From assembly GCA_045633415.1 (NCBI GenBank), contig JAZQYH010000076.1:1-64000 (forward strand): 64,000 nt of DNA, written 5' to 3'. Shown in pieces: positions 49,023 through 59,400 of the stretch. Position 1 is the stretch's first letter, and each line of letters opens with the position of its first letter. The position numbers and the translations under genes were made by a program. Under the pieces are notes generated by a model. It worked only from the letters and a program-made list of their open reading frames with translations, was not told where the DNA came from and searched no databases. The stretch comes from RGIG3102 sp045633415. Lineage in GTDB: Bacteria; Bacillota; Clostridia; Oscillospirales; Ruminococcaceae.

Positions 49023-50495
49023 ATGCTGTTTAATTCAGTAAGTTTTTTAATATTTTTTCCGATAGTTGTGTTGGGCTATTTCCTGATACCGGAAAAATTT
49101 AAAAACCACTGGTTACTTGTTGCCAGCTACTATTTTTACATGTCGTGGCAACCGGTGTATGCCCTGTTGATTTTGTTCAGCACAGTAACCACATATTACT
49201 GTGCTGTATTAATTAACAAAGCCAGGACAGCCTGCTATAAAAAGCTGTGTCTTGGTGCAAATATAGTGGTTAACATAGCAATTCTTTGCTATTTCAAATA
49301 TTTCAATTTTATTGTTGAGTCATTGCTGGCGGTATTTCCTGATCTGTCCATTGCGCCAAATAATAACCTGTTGGCTGTTGTAGGTATTTCTTTCTACACA
49401 TTTCAGTCTTTGGGCTATTCCATCGACGTTTACAGAGGTGATGTGGAAAAAGCCAAAGACTTTTTGACATACGCACTGTTTGTAAGTTTTTTCCCACAGC
49501 TGGTTGCAGGTCCTATTGAAAGAAGTAAAAATCTTCTGCCACAGCTGTATAAAACCAATAAGTTTGACTACAACCGAGTAACAGATGGTCTGGTACTTAT
49601 GGCTTGGGGCTTTTTCAAAAAGCTTGTTATATCTGATGGTGCGGCACTTATTATAAATGCTGTCTACAACGATGTAACAAAATATACTGGCATACAGCTG
49701 GTAATGGCTACAGTGCTGTTTGCTTTCCAGATTTATTGTGACTTTTCAGGTTATTCCGACATTGCCATCGGTGCGGCAAATGTTATGGGCTTTAAACTGA
49801 TGAGAAACTTTAACCACCCTTATTTTTCACAGAATGTTACACAGTTCTGGCGCAACTGGCATATCTCTCTGTCCACCTGGTTTATGGACTATATCTATAT
49901 TCCACTGGGTGGTTCCCGCAAAGGCAAAATCAGGACATATATCAATCTGTTTGTTACCTTTATGGTCAGTGGTTTGTGGCACGGTGCTTCATGGAACTTT
50001 GTAATATGGGGTGCTATGAATGGTGCTTATAATGTGGTGCACAAAGCTTTGTTTGGCAAAAAAGAACGGCAGAAACGACGTATGGAAAAAGAGACAGGTG
50101 AACGTGTAAAAACAAACCCACTGGTTGCTTTTGCAAAAGCGGTGGGGACATTTATACTGATAGACTTCACATGGGTATTTTTCCGTGCAAACACACTGAC
50201 AGATGCCATGTATGTGTTTAAAAATCTGTTCAGCGATATTTCCCAGTGGTTCACATCAGGCTATTTTACACTGATGATGGAAAATATTGGTTTCTACACT
50301 AACAATGGTGTAGTTATTTTTGGATGCATACTGTTTATGTTTCGGGTGGAACTGTGGGAAGGCAGGTCAACAATTGTTGACAAACTGAATAAATCCAACG
50401 TACTGGTAAGATGGGGCTTTTACTACACCATCATACTGCTGATAATGTTCTTTGGCTATTTCGGCCAAAGCCAGTTTATCTATTTCCAGTTTTAA
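49023..50495 (+). CDS. MBOAT-family O-acyltransferase (AlgI/DltB-like)
   Basis: 490 residues, about ten or more membrane helices. Family marks: 'LFNSVSFLIFFPIVVLGYFL' start, 'VGISFYTFQSLGYSIDVYRG', 'QFWRNWHISLSTWFMDYIYI' and the catalytic histidine H320 in 'VSGLWHGASW'. Transfers acyl groups across the membrane for O-acetylation of surface polymers. Followed 12 bases later by an SGNH-like partner, the usual pairing. AGGAG site. Confidence 0.93.
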   Translation: MLFNSVSFLIFFPIVVLGYFLIPEKFKNHWLLVASYYFYMSWQPVYALLILFSTVTTYYCAVLINKARTACYKKLCLGANIVVNIAILCYFKYFNFIVESLLAVFPDLSIAPNNNLLAVVGISFYTFQSLGYSIDVYRGDVEKAKDFLTYALFVSFFPQLVAGPIERSKNLLPQLYKTNKFDYNRVTDGLVLMAWGFFKKLVISDGAALIINAVYNDVTKYTGIQLVMATVLFAFQIYCDFSGYSDIAIGAANVMGFKLMRNFNHPYFSQNVTQFWRNWHISLSTWFMDYIYIPLGGSRKGKIRTYINLFVTFMVSGLWHGASWNFVIWGAMNGAYNVVHKALFGKKERQKRRMEKETGERVKTNPLVAFAKAVGTFILIDFTWVFFRANTLTDAMYVFKNLFSDISQWFTSGYFTLMMENIGFYTNNGVVIFGCILFMFRVELWEGRSTIVDKLNKSNVLVRWGFYYTIILLIMFFGYFGQSQFIYFQF

Positions 50496-50507
50496 AGGAG
50501 GGGGCAG

Positions 50508-51584
50508 ATGTTAAAATTAATTGCTAAATTACTGCTGTTTGTTCCTTTACTGGCAGGCATGATCTATGTATCTTACCGTGTGGACCCATCAGGATTGTTC
50601 TGGGGTGCAGGTTTTGAACGTATGGTATGCGATTATATGCTGGATGGTAACTATGTAGATGGTTATCAACAGCTGGATGGTCGTGAACTGAATGAAATAT
50701 ATGCAAGGGAATGCGAATATTCACCACAGGTTCTGGTGAATGGTTCCTCCAGAACATTGCAGATAGACTCCAGCTTTGTGAACGGAAAAACATTTTACAA
50801 TGCAGCGAATGTAGGTGCTGATGTATACGATTTCTTCAACAGTTACTATATTTTCTCAAAAGAAGGTAAAGAACCGGAAATTTTCCTTATGGGTATAGAT
50901 CCATGGATTTTTAATGACGGTGAAGAAAATCTGGATAAACGTAGCAATCCACAGCTATTCAATGAATTTATAGTTGAAATTATGGGATATGAATCATCAG
51001 ACTATACACCTGAAAATGAAATTGAAAAGTTTGAGGCACTGCTTGACCCAAGTTATTTTCAGGCAAGTGTAGATACTTATTTTAGAAATAAAGATGCGTC
51101 AAATCAGCCTACAATTGTTGACAAAGCAGAGATTTATAACAGAACAGATATTATAAAATCACCAGATGGCTCTATTATTTATGACTTGAATTTCCGTACC
51201 CGACCACAGGAGATTGCAGACGGGGATGCGCTTACAGCCGCCAACAACGACTTGTTAAGACTGGCTGATTTTGACCAGTTAAGCCCATATTATACAAAAT
51301 TATTTGAAGATTTCATAAAATACCTTCAGGCTAAAGATATAAAAATTATATTCTTTTTGCCTTCATATCATCATTACTTATATTGGGAAGCCCAAGGAAA
51401 TTATGAAAAATATCATTGCCTTTTTGAAGTGGAAGAATATATCCGACAAATGGGTGAATTGTATGATATACCTGTGTACGGTTCGTATGACCCTGATGCA
51501 GTAGGGCTTACAAACAAAGATTTTATGGATGGTTTACATCTTCGATATGAATCATTAAAAAAAGTTTTACCAATTATAGAATAA
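50508..51584 (+). CDS. SGNH-like (DltD/AlgJ-type) partner of MBOAT protein
   Basis: 358 residues. One N-terminal membrane helix (about 5-25), then an extracellular domain. 'VLVNGSSRTLQIDS' supplies the block-I Ser (S80/S81 after G79), and 'FMDGLHLRYESLKK' the block-V Asp/His (D341, H344). This dyad plus the adjacent MBOAT gene suggests it hands acyl groups to the polysaccharide. Sequence is divergent from DltD; I assign it by motifs and context. AT content is a little higher than its neighbours. Confidence 0.7.
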   Translation: MLKLIAKLLLFVPLLAGMIYVSYRVDPSGLFWGAGFERMVCDYMLDGNYVDGYQQLDGRELNEIYARECEYSPQVLVNGSSRTLQIDSSFVNGKTFYNAANVGADVYDFFNSYYIFSKEGKEPEIFLMGIDPWIFNDGEENLDKRSNPQLFNEFIVEIMGYESSDYTPENEIEKFEALLDPSYFQASVDTYFRNKDASNQPTIVDKAEIYNRTDIIKSPDGSIIYDLNFRTRPQEIADGDALTAANNDLLRLADFDQLSPYYTKLFEDFIKYLQAKDIKIIFFLPSYHHYLYWEAQGNYEKYHCLFEVEEYIRQMGELYDIPVYGSYDPDAVGLTNKDFMDGLHLRYESLKKVLPIIE

Positions 51585-51599
51585 AAAGGAGAAAAAATT

Positions 51600-51926
51600 A
51601 TGCCACAGATTATTGTAAAAGGTGTAAATGAACAGGAAGTTAAATCACTTGCTATGGACACAGCTGCAAAACTGGGTCAGATTGTAGATTGCCCAGCAGA
51701 CTGGTTTGTTTTTGACTGGCAGCAGGCAAAATTCTTTGATTTCTCCGGTGAAATCAAACACTGGCCTGTAGTACAGGTGTGGTGGTTCAGTCGTCCACAG
51801 GAAGTACAGGATGCAGTTGCAAAAACACTGAATGATTACTTTGTAGGTCTGGGATATCCAGGCAGCCAGATAAGCTTCCATATATTTGAATACTCTTCAT
51901 ACTATGAAGAAGGGGAACATTTCTAA
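51600..51926 (+). CDS. DUF1904 family protein (tautomerase-like)
   Basis: 108 residues, normal. Begins 'MPQIIVKGVNEQEVKSLAMD' (Pro-2 as in tautomerases), then 'DWFVFDWQQAKFFDFSGEIK', 'VQVWWFSRPQEVQDAVAKTL' and 'ISFHIFEYSSYYEEG'. Function unknown. AAAAGGAG site, 15 bases after the SGNH gene, closed by a terminator. Confidence 0.85.
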   Translation: MPQIIVKGVNEQEVKSLAMDTAAKLGQIVDCPADWFVFDWQQAKFFDFSGEIKHWPVVQVWWFSRPQEVQDAVAKTLNDYFVGLGYPGSQISFHIFEYSSYYEEGEHF

Positions 51927-51939
51927 AAACTTTACTTAC

Positions 51940-51974
51940 AGCCATCGGTGCATTACTGCACTGATGGCTTTTTA
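51940..51974 (+). terminator. Terminator of polysaccharide locus
   Basis: AGCCATC-GGTGCA / TGCACTGATGGCT stem, loop TTAC, T run. Confidence 0.85.
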
Positions 51975-52003
51975 TGTTATTAAATTAATTTTATTTGATA
52001 CGG

Positions 52004-52042
52004 TTTTACAAAAAATTTACCGCGTTTTACACATATTTTACA
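52004..52042 (+). promoter_or_regulatory. Pho-box-like direct repeats
   Basis: TTTTACA (52004), ATTTACC (52015), TTTTACA (52025) and TTTTACA (52036): four 7-mers spaced 11, 10 and 11 bases. PhoP/PhoB boxes in Gram-positives are TTnACA-type repeats with 11-bp period. A possible -10 (TAAAAT) is at 52082-52087. Confidence 0.6.
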
Positions 52043-52155
52043 AAAATGCTTCAAATCAAAGACAAGTCAGTGTTTGTGTGATAAAATATATTATATAAAT
52101 ATAAATAAAATTTTACTGTTTGGATGAGTGAACGGTATGTTACCGGGAGGTAAAA

Positions 52156-53790
52156 ATGAGTATAAATGATATTCTGTCATTATGTGGCGGTCTGGGTATG
52201 TTTTTGTTTGGCATGCATCTTATGAGCGATGGTCTTGAAGCCGCCGCAGGCGAAAAGATGAAAAGACTGATGGAAAAATTAACATCTACCACAATGAAAG
52301 GTGTTATTATTGGTACTGTTATTACTGCTCTTATCCAGTCTTCATCTGCTACAACAGTTATGCTGGTTGGTTTTGTAAACTCTGGGCTTATGACTTTATC
52401 CCAGACGGTAGGTATTATTATGGGTGCCAACATTGGTGCAACTATGAACGGTGTTCTGCTGGCTGTAGGTATAGGTGAGCTGGCACCTGCCATTGTGTTT
52501 GCAGGTGCTGTGCTGATTATGTTCTGTAAACAGGAAAAGCTAAAACAGATTGGTAACATTATCATCGGTCTTGGTATCCTGTTCCTTGGTATGAATATGA
52601 TGAGCGGTGCCATGGCAGATTTAAGAGATTCAGAGGCTTTCCTGAATCTTATTACCACATTTAAAAATCCTCTTGTCGGCGTTGCTGTTGGTACTGTGTT
52701 TACGGCTGTTATCCAGTCTTCATCTGCTACAGTAGGTATTCTTGAAAGTCTTGCACTGGCAGGTCTTGTAGGTTTGGACAGTAGTATTTATGTAATGTTT
52801 GGTGCCACTATCGGTACATGTATCACAGCGGCTATTGCTTCTATAGGCACAAGCACAAATGCAAAACGTGTTGCTGCTATCCACCTGTTGTTCAACGTAA
52901 TCGGTACTGTAGTGTTTGTAGCTGGCTGTCAGGTCTTCCCATTTGTTGCTCTGGTGGAAAAAATGTTCCCTAACTCTGTTTCTGTACAGATAGCAAATGC
53001 CCACGTTATTTTCAAAATAGTTACTACAGTAATTCTTTTCCCATTTGCAGGCTGGCTGGTAAAAGCGGCAAATGTGATAATCAAGGATAAACAGCAGCGG
53101 GAACAGCGCCCATCTATCTCTGACAGGGCAAAGACCGTGGCCGGCTACAATGTTGGTAGCAGTGCCATTGCAATTTCTCTTGTAAGAGACGAAGTTAACT
53201 ACATGTATGATATCGCCCGCAAAAACATGGAAATGGGTTTTGATTCTGTTTTGAATAAAGATGTATCCACTTACGAAGAAATACATGAAAATGAAAGGGA
53301 ACTGGATAGAGTACATAAAGAAGTATCCAGATTTATTTCAGGCGTTATTTCAAATCAGATGCCAGCCAGAGACAGTGAAATTATCAGTGGTTACTTTGGT
53401 ATTATAGGCGATATTGAACGTATCGGCGACCATGCAATGAATCTGGCTGATTATACCAAAATGCTGGAAGGACAAGGCGTTTCTTTCTCTGAACGTGCAG
53501 TTGGCGAAATTCAGCAGATGAAAGAAATTACCCGGAATTCTATGGATTTACTTGTTGGTGATAAACGTGAAGAGGCAAATGAATTACTGGTAAGCGTATC
53601 CAAGGCAGAACAGAAAATTGATGATATGACAGATACATACCGCATAGCACAGATGAACAGAATGAAAACAACTACCTGTGCACCTGAAGCAAGTATTATC
53701 TACGCACAGATGCTGACAGACTTTGAACGTATCGGTGACCATCTGCTGAATATTGCAGAAGACTTTGCAAAAATGTATTCCAAAAATTAA
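52156..53790 (+). CDS. Na/Pi cotransporter (NptA-like) with PhoU-like C-terminal domain
   Basis: 544 residues. Two inverted membrane repeats each with the family's 'QSSSAT' motif ('ALIQSSSATTVMLVGFVN' and 'AVIQSSSATVGILESLA'), plus 'MGANIGATMNGVLLAVG' and 'MFGATIGTCITAAIASIG'. Residues about 330-544 are helical and PhoU-like ('FGIIGDIERIGDHAMNLADY', 'DFERIGDHLLNIAEDFAKM'). Phosphate uptake or efflux coupled to sodium. Upstream Pho-box-like repeats fit phosphate control. GGGAGG site; monocistronic. Confidence 0.93.
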   Translation: MSINDILSLCGGLGMFLFGMHLMSDGLEAAAGEKMKRLMEKLTSTTMKGVIIGTVITALIQSSSATTVMLVGFVNSGLMTLSQTVGIIMGANIGATMNGVLLAVGIGELAPAIVFAGAVLIMFCKQEKLKQIGNIIIGLGILFLGMNMMSGAMADLRDSEAFLNLITTFKNPLVGVAVGTVFTAVIQSSSATVGILESLALAGLVGLDSSIYVMFGATIGTCITAAIASIGTSTNAKRVAAIHLLFNVIGTVVFVAGCQVFPFVALVEKMFPNSVSVQIANAHVIFKIVTTVILFPFAGWLVKAANVIIKDKQQREQRPSISDRAKTVAGYNVGSSAIAISLVRDEVNYMYDIARKNMEMGFDSVLNKDVSTYEEIHENERELDRVHKEVSRFISGVISNQMPARDSEIISGYFGIIGDIERIGDHAMNLADYTKMLEGQGVSFSERAVGEIQQMKEITRNSMDLLVGDKREEANELLVSVSKAEQKIDDMTDTYRIAQMNRMKTTTCAPEASIIYAQMLTDFERIGDHLLNIAEDFAKMYSKN

Positions 53791-53794
53791 TATT

Positions 53795-53824
53795 AAACAG
53801 GCTGGCAACAGCCTGTTTTTTTAT
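53795..53824 (+). terminator. Terminator of Na/Pi cotransporter gene
   Basis: AAACAGGCTG / CAGCCTGTTT, loop GCAA, T run. Confidence 0.92.
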
Positions 53825-53918
53825 TGTTTTTATCTTTTTCAGCAGAAATTCACATAACATTCAACTTTATGGTATATAATATAGCTGTAAAAATTTGCTT
53901 TTTTATAAGGGGTAAAAT

Positions 53919-55631
53919 ATGAAAAAAATAATTTCTTTGCTTCTTGCTGTTACACTGATGGCAATGGCTTTTACAGCCTGTGGCGATGGCAAATCCAGTG
54001 GCGGCACAGAAGTAACATATACAGGTATTCAGCTGTCTGATGATGGCATTCTGGTAGGCGGCGAGGCTGCTTCTACAGACCCATCCAGTGCAGTATATGT
54101 ATCCAACGATATTATCTTCTATATGGAAGGTCAGGGTGCAGAATATGGCGAAGGTGAAGCAGATGAAAGCCATTCACAGCAGGAAGCTGACAAGCACACA
54201 GTTATCAATATTACACAGCGGGGCAACTACACAATCAGTGGCAGTATTTCCCATGGTCAGATTGCAGTAAATCTGGGGGAAGATGCAAAAAAAGACCCAG
54301 ATGCTGTGGTAAATATTACACTTAACAATGCTGATATTACATGTACAGTGGCACCTGCTATTATATGCCATAAAGCGTATGAATGTGGTGATGATAATCT
54401 GGATACAGCAACAAAAGATGTAGACACATCAAAAGCTGGCTTTAATATCACTGTTGCTGACGGTAGTGTAAACAATATAAGCGGCGCTCATGTTGCTAAA
54501 ATTTACAAGCCGGGCACAACAGATAAACTGCATAAATACGATGCCGCTATTCAGTCTATGGTAAGTATGAATATCAATGGTAACGATGGTATTATCAACC
54601 TTACAGCTGACAACGAAGGTATCGAAACAAAAATGCATATGACAATCAATGGTGGTCAAATCAATATCCACTCTGCTGATGATGCGCTGAATGCTGGTGA
54701 AGACGGTGTAAGTGTTATTACAATAAACGACGGTAAACTGTTGGCTGATTCCAACGGTGGTGTTGAAGGTGATGGCATTGACTCCAACGGCTGGCTGGTT
54801 GTAAATGGTGGCTATGTATCAGCTTTTGGCAACAGCAAAAGCATGGACTCTGGTCTGGATAGTGATAACGGCGTTTATATCAACGGTGGTATCGTGTTTG
54901 CAACAGGCAATATGTACGACGAAATTTCACAGGACAGCCAGCAGAACTTTGTTGTATTTAACTTTGCTTCACCTGTCACAACAGGCGAATTCGCAGTGCT
55001 TAAATCCATTGATGACAAACCTGTAGCAGCGCTTGAAAGCAAGGCTGGCGGCACAAACTGGATTTACTCTTCTCCACTGCTTACAGCTGGTTACTATACA
55101 CTGCATAAAGCACAGTCAGTTACAGGTGATGCTGTAAACGGTGTATATGGTGGTATCACAGCCACAGATGGCGAAGTTCAGATGGGCTACTTATCCACAG
55201 GCACAATGGGTGGCTTTGGCGGTATGATGGGCGGTCAGCGACCACAGGGCGATTTTGATATGGGCAATAGGCCGGAAGATTTTGACCCTTCACAGGTGCC
55301 ACAGTGGAATATGGGTGGCTTTGATATGGATAATATGCCAGAGGATTTTGACTTTTCACAGATGCCACAAGGCGACAAAGGCGGCAGACCACAGGGTGAT
55401 AAAGGTAACAGACCACAAGGCGATTTCAATATGGGTGATTTCCCAGACAAAGGACAGATGCCAGAAAACTTTGGCGGCATGGTAAAACCTGAAGGCATGC
55501 CGGAAAACTTTAATTTTGCTGGTACGACACAGCAGAATGGTGTAAACATTCCTGTGCGGCAGGAAAAGATATTTACCATTGCAAAAGGTGCAAACTTTTT
55601 CAGTGGCATAACAGAATATATTGAAGCATAA
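53919..55631 (+). CDS. Cthe_2159-type beta-helix carbohydrate-binding lipoprotein with Gly/Pro/Met/Asp tail
   Basis: 570 residues. Lipoprotein signal 'MKKIISLLLAVTLMAMAFTA' then Cys. The main domain shows the Cthe_2159 pattern: 'INITQRGNYTISGSISHGQI', 'VVNITLNNADITCTVAPAII', 'GGQINIHSADDALNAGEDGV', 'GGVEGDGIDSNGWLVVNGGY', 'DSGLDSDNGVYINGG', consistent with a calcium-binding parallel beta-helix that binds acidic polysaccharide. Residues about 425-535 are a low-complexity tail of GGFGG, RPQGD, MPEDFDFSQMPQ units, then a short C-terminal domain. Related spore-coat CotH-adjacent proteins share such tails. AAGGGG site. Surface role in polysaccharide or cell binding is inferred. Confidence 0.85.
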   Translation: MKKIISLLLAVTLMAMAFTACGDGKSSGGTEVTYTGIQLSDDGILVGGEAASTDPSSAVYVSNDIIFYMEGQGAEYGEGEADESHSQQEADKHTVINITQRGNYTISGSISHGQIAVNLGEDAKKDPDAVVNITLNNADITCTVAPAIICHKAYECGDDNLDTATKDVDTSKAGFNITVADGSVNNISGAHVAKIYKPGTTDKLHKYDAAIQSMVSMNINGNDGIINLTADNEGIETKMHMTINGGQINIHSADDALNAGEDGVSVITINDGKLLADSNGGVEGDGIDSNGWLVVNGGYVSAFGNSKSMDSGLDSDNGVYINGGIVFATGNMYDEISQDSQQNFVVFNFASPVTTGEFAVLKSIDDKPVAALESKAGGTNWIYSSPLLTAGYYTLHKAQSVTGDAVNGVYGGITATDGEVQMGYLSTGTMGGFGGMMGGQRPQGDFDMGNRPEDFDPSQVPQWNMGGFDMDNMPEDFDFSQMPQGDKGGRPQGDKGNRPQGDFNMGDFPDKGQMPENFGGMVKPEGMPENFNFAGTTQQNGVNIPVRQEKIFTIAKGANFFSGITEYIEA

Positions 55632-55648
55632 TTTAAATAAAATAGCGT

Positions 55649-55686
55649 AAAAACACCTTGCAGTTAATCTGCAGGGTGTTTTTACA
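55649..55686 (+). terminator. Terminator of Cthe_2159-type gene
   Basis: AAAACACCTTGCAG / CTGCAGGGTGTTTT with one U-G pair, T run. Confidence 0.88.
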
Positions 55687-55794
55687 TATTATTACTGTGT
55701 AAACTTTGTAAAAAAATAAAAATAGATATTGCAGAATTTAAAAATATGGTATAATTAAATGAATAAAAAGAATTTTTTTGCAGGATGATGACAG

Positions 55795-56496
55795 ATGGCT
55801 TTTATTGAATTTAAAGATGTATGTAAAACATATCAGATGGGCGAAGTAGAAATCAAAGCCCTTGATAATATAAATTTCCAGATTGAAAAAGGGGAGTTTG
55901 TTGTAATACTGGGTGCTTCAGGTGCTGGTAAGACAACAATCCTTAACCTGCTTGGCGGTATGGATACACTTTCCAGCGGTACTATACAGGTAGATGGCCG
56001 TGATGTGTCACGCTCCAACGACAAAGAGCTTTGCGAATACCGCCGTCATGACATCGGCTTTGTGTTCCAGTTTTATAACCTTGTGCAGAACCTTACTGCC
56101 CTTGAAAATGTGGAGCTTGCAAGACAAATTTGTAAAAACCCACTGGATGGTAACGAAGTGCTGTCTCTGGTAGGTCTTGACCAGAGAAAAAACAACTTCC
56201 CATCACAGCTTTCAGGTGGTGAACAGCAACGTGTTGCCATTGCCCGTGCCGTTGCCAAAAATCCTAAGCTTCTGCTGTGTGACGAACCTACAGGTGCCCT
56301 TGACTATGTAACTGGTAAACAGGTTCTTAAAGTATTGCAGGATATGTCAGTGGAAAAGAATATGACGGTGGTTATGATTACACATAATGCCGCCCTTGCA
56401 GATATGGGCCAGAAAATTATCAAAGTACGCAGTGGCCGTATCGAAGATATTATAATCAACCCTAATCCAAAGAATATAGAGGATATTGAATACTGA
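55795..56496 (+). CDS. ABC transporter ATPase (LolD/MacB type)
   Basis: 233 residues. Walker A 'LGASGAGKTTILNLLGGMDT', Q-loop 'GFVFQFYNLVQNLTALENVE', signature 'LSGGEQQRVAIARAV', Walker B 'LLLCDEPTGALDYVTG', switch 'VMITHNAALADMG'. MacB/LolD-type exporters couple to FtsX-fold permeases; the permease start overlaps its stop (TGATG). A TATAAT at 55750-55755 may be the -10 box. Ends TGA. Confidence 0.95.
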   Translation: MAFIEFKDVCKTYQMGEVEIKALDNINFQIEKGEFVVILGASGAGKTTILNLLGGMDTLSSGTIQVDGRDVSRSNDKELCEYRRHDIGFVFQFYNLVQNLTALENVELARQICKNPLDGNEVLSLVGLDQRKNNFPSQLSGGEQQRVAIARAVAKNPKLLLCDEPTGALDYVTGKQVLKVLQDMSVEKNMTVVMITHNAALADMGQKIIKVRSGRIEDIIINPNPKNIEDIEY

Positions 56497-59400
56497 TGTT
56501 CCATAAAGATACCTTTCGACTTATAAGAAAAACGCTGAAAAGGTTTGTTACCATAGTGCTTATTGTTCTTATAGGTGTAGCATTTATGGTGGGTCTTATG
56601 AGCAGCTCGCCAACTATGCTTTCCAGCGTTGACAAATATTATGACCAGACCAATTTTATGGATGTACAGCTGTATTCTTCCTTTGGTTTTGATGACAGGG
56701 ATGTAAAAGTCCTCAAGAAAGCAGAGCAGATTAAAGATGTATACCCAACCCGTTTTGTTGATGTTTATTCAAAAATCGGGGACAGGTCTCTGGTAACACG
56801 TGTACAGGAAGCACACAGTGATGTAAACAAAGTTCAGCTTATGGAGGGCCGTATGCCTTATGGTCCGCAGGAAGCTCTGGCACTGGGCTCTTCATCTTTT
56901 GGCAGTGTTTATTCTGTGGGGGATAAAGTAAGCCTTTATCTTGAAGATTCTGATATTTCAGAATCCCTTGCCTACACTGAATACGAAATAGTTGGTATTG
57001 CCCGTACACCGCAGTATATGGCATCCAGCAGGGAGACATCCACACTCAATAACCTTGGTCTTGATACTGTTATTTTTGTAAATGACTCCTCCTTTGTGGC
57101 TGATTATTACACATCTATCTATCTGGTGCTGAAAGACACACAGCCACTGGAATCTTTTACAGACGAATACAAGGATTTTGTAGAGGATTCTCTGGATGAT
57201 TTAAGCAGTGTGTTTAAAAAACAGCAGGTTGTCCGCAGAGATGAAACTATAGAAGAAGTAATCCGGGAGATTGAAGATGGGGAAAGAGAGATGGAAGAAG
57301 AAATCTCCAAAGCCCAGAAAGAAATCGATGACGGACGCCAGCAGCTGGAAGATGCTTACATACAGATTCTGGTTGCCGAGGCTCAGATAGAAAGCAGTGA
57401 AAAACAGATTACCGAAGGCGAAAAACGGCTTATTGAAGGTGAAAAACAGCTGGCAGATGGTGAAAGACAGCTGGAAGACGGCAAAAAGAAAATCGAAGAA
57501 GAAACAGGTATGTCCTTCAACGAAGCTTCCAACACCATTAAAACAGCTTATGGTATGTATGTTCTCGTTGAAACAATGACAAGCGAAGACAGCAATGCAA
57601 CTGTACAGGAAGAAATTGACGCAAAAAAAGAACAGCGCACAGAACTCCAGACAGAAAATGCAACACTGACCGCAGAAAATATTTCGCTGAATCAGGAAAT
57701 CAACCAGCTTAAAACAGCCAACCAGACTCTTCAAAACGAAAATGTACAGCTGGAAGAACAGAATAAACAGCTGGAAGAACAGAATAAACAGCTGGAAGCT
57801 GATGGCAAAACAGATGAAGTGCTGACAAACAAGCTGATTATTACCAACAACCAGACAACTATTGAACTGAATAAGTTGAAAATTTCCACAAATGAAACAG
57901 CAATAGAAGAAAAAAATGCCAAAGTGGAAAGCAACAGTGAAAAAATAGAAGAAAATAACCGGCAGATTTCAACACTGAGAACTGAAATTTCCAGTCTTGA
58001 ATCTGTAAGTGCTTTTATCGGAAACGAAACTCTGGCGGAAATACCTGCCATGATTGATGAAATGTTTGGCGGCGATATAGAGTCTGTGTATAATGCAATT
58101 CTTCAGATGGAAGATGCACAGGTGGAAATTGCCGCAGGTAAAAAAGAAATTGAATCTGGCAGAGAAGAACTGGAAACAGGCAAAAAACAGATACAGGAAG
58201 CTAAAAAACAGCTGTCTGATGGTCGTGTAGAATACGAAAAAGGTAAAAAAGAACTGGAAGACGGACAGAAAGAACTGAACGAAAAACGGGAAGAAGCCAG
58301 AATTGAACTTGCAAAAGCCAGACAGCAACTGGAAGAATTGCCAGATGCACAGTGGACTGTGCTGGACAGGGATATGCATTATTCCACATATATGTTTGAA
58401 AATAATGCAGAGCAGATGGCTAAAATCGGTTATGTATTCCCTATACTGTTCTTCCTTGTGGCCGCCCTTGTTTGTATGACAACTATGAAACGCCTTGTAG
58501 ACGAAGAACGCTCACAGATGGGTGTATTTTCTGCCCTTGGTTTTTCAAAAAATAAAATCATCAGCAAATATGTGATTTATGCATTTACAGCCAGTCTTAT
58601 GGGCAGTCTGGTGGCTATACCTATAGGTATGGCAATATTCCCTACAGTTATTTATTTCTGTTGGCGCCTTATGTATGACCTGCCGGATATGGCTCTTACA
58701 ATGCCTGCATCTATAGCTGTGCTGGGTGTATGTTCCTTTACACTGCTTATGGTTGCAGTTACATATATGGTTGCACGCAGTGTGCTGAAAGACAACCCAA
58801 GCAGCCTTATGCGACCAAAAGCACCTAGAGGTGCCACAAAGGTATTTATTGAATATATACCTTTTATCTGGCAGAAACTCTCCTTTACATCCAAAGTTAC
58901 AGCCAGAAATATCATCCGCTACAAGAGCCGTTTCTTTATGACAGTTATTGGTGTGGCAGGCTGTACAAGTTTGCTGGTACTGGGCTTTGCTATCAAAGGT
59001 TCCATTTCACAGGTAGTTTCCATCCAGTACGGTAACATTATCACTCACGATACTGTAATGACTCTGGAAGATGATGATTATCTTACAGAGATTATGAACA
59101 AGCTGGACAAAGATGATAATGTTCATCGGGCGGCACCTTACATGACTTATTCTTCACTGGTGTATATGGACAGTGAGGACAAGGCAATACAGGTGTATGT
59201 AATGGACCACAACACTGTGGACGATGCCTTTGATTTAAGACAGAGAAAGGACAAAGAGCCACTGTCTGTTAAAAAAGGTGTTGTTATCAGCGAAAAATTT
59301 GCCAAGCTGAATAATATTTCAGCAGGTGACAGCATAACAATAGAATCTTCAAACGGTATCAAAAAACAGGTTGAAGTTGAAGGCATATGCGAAATGTATA

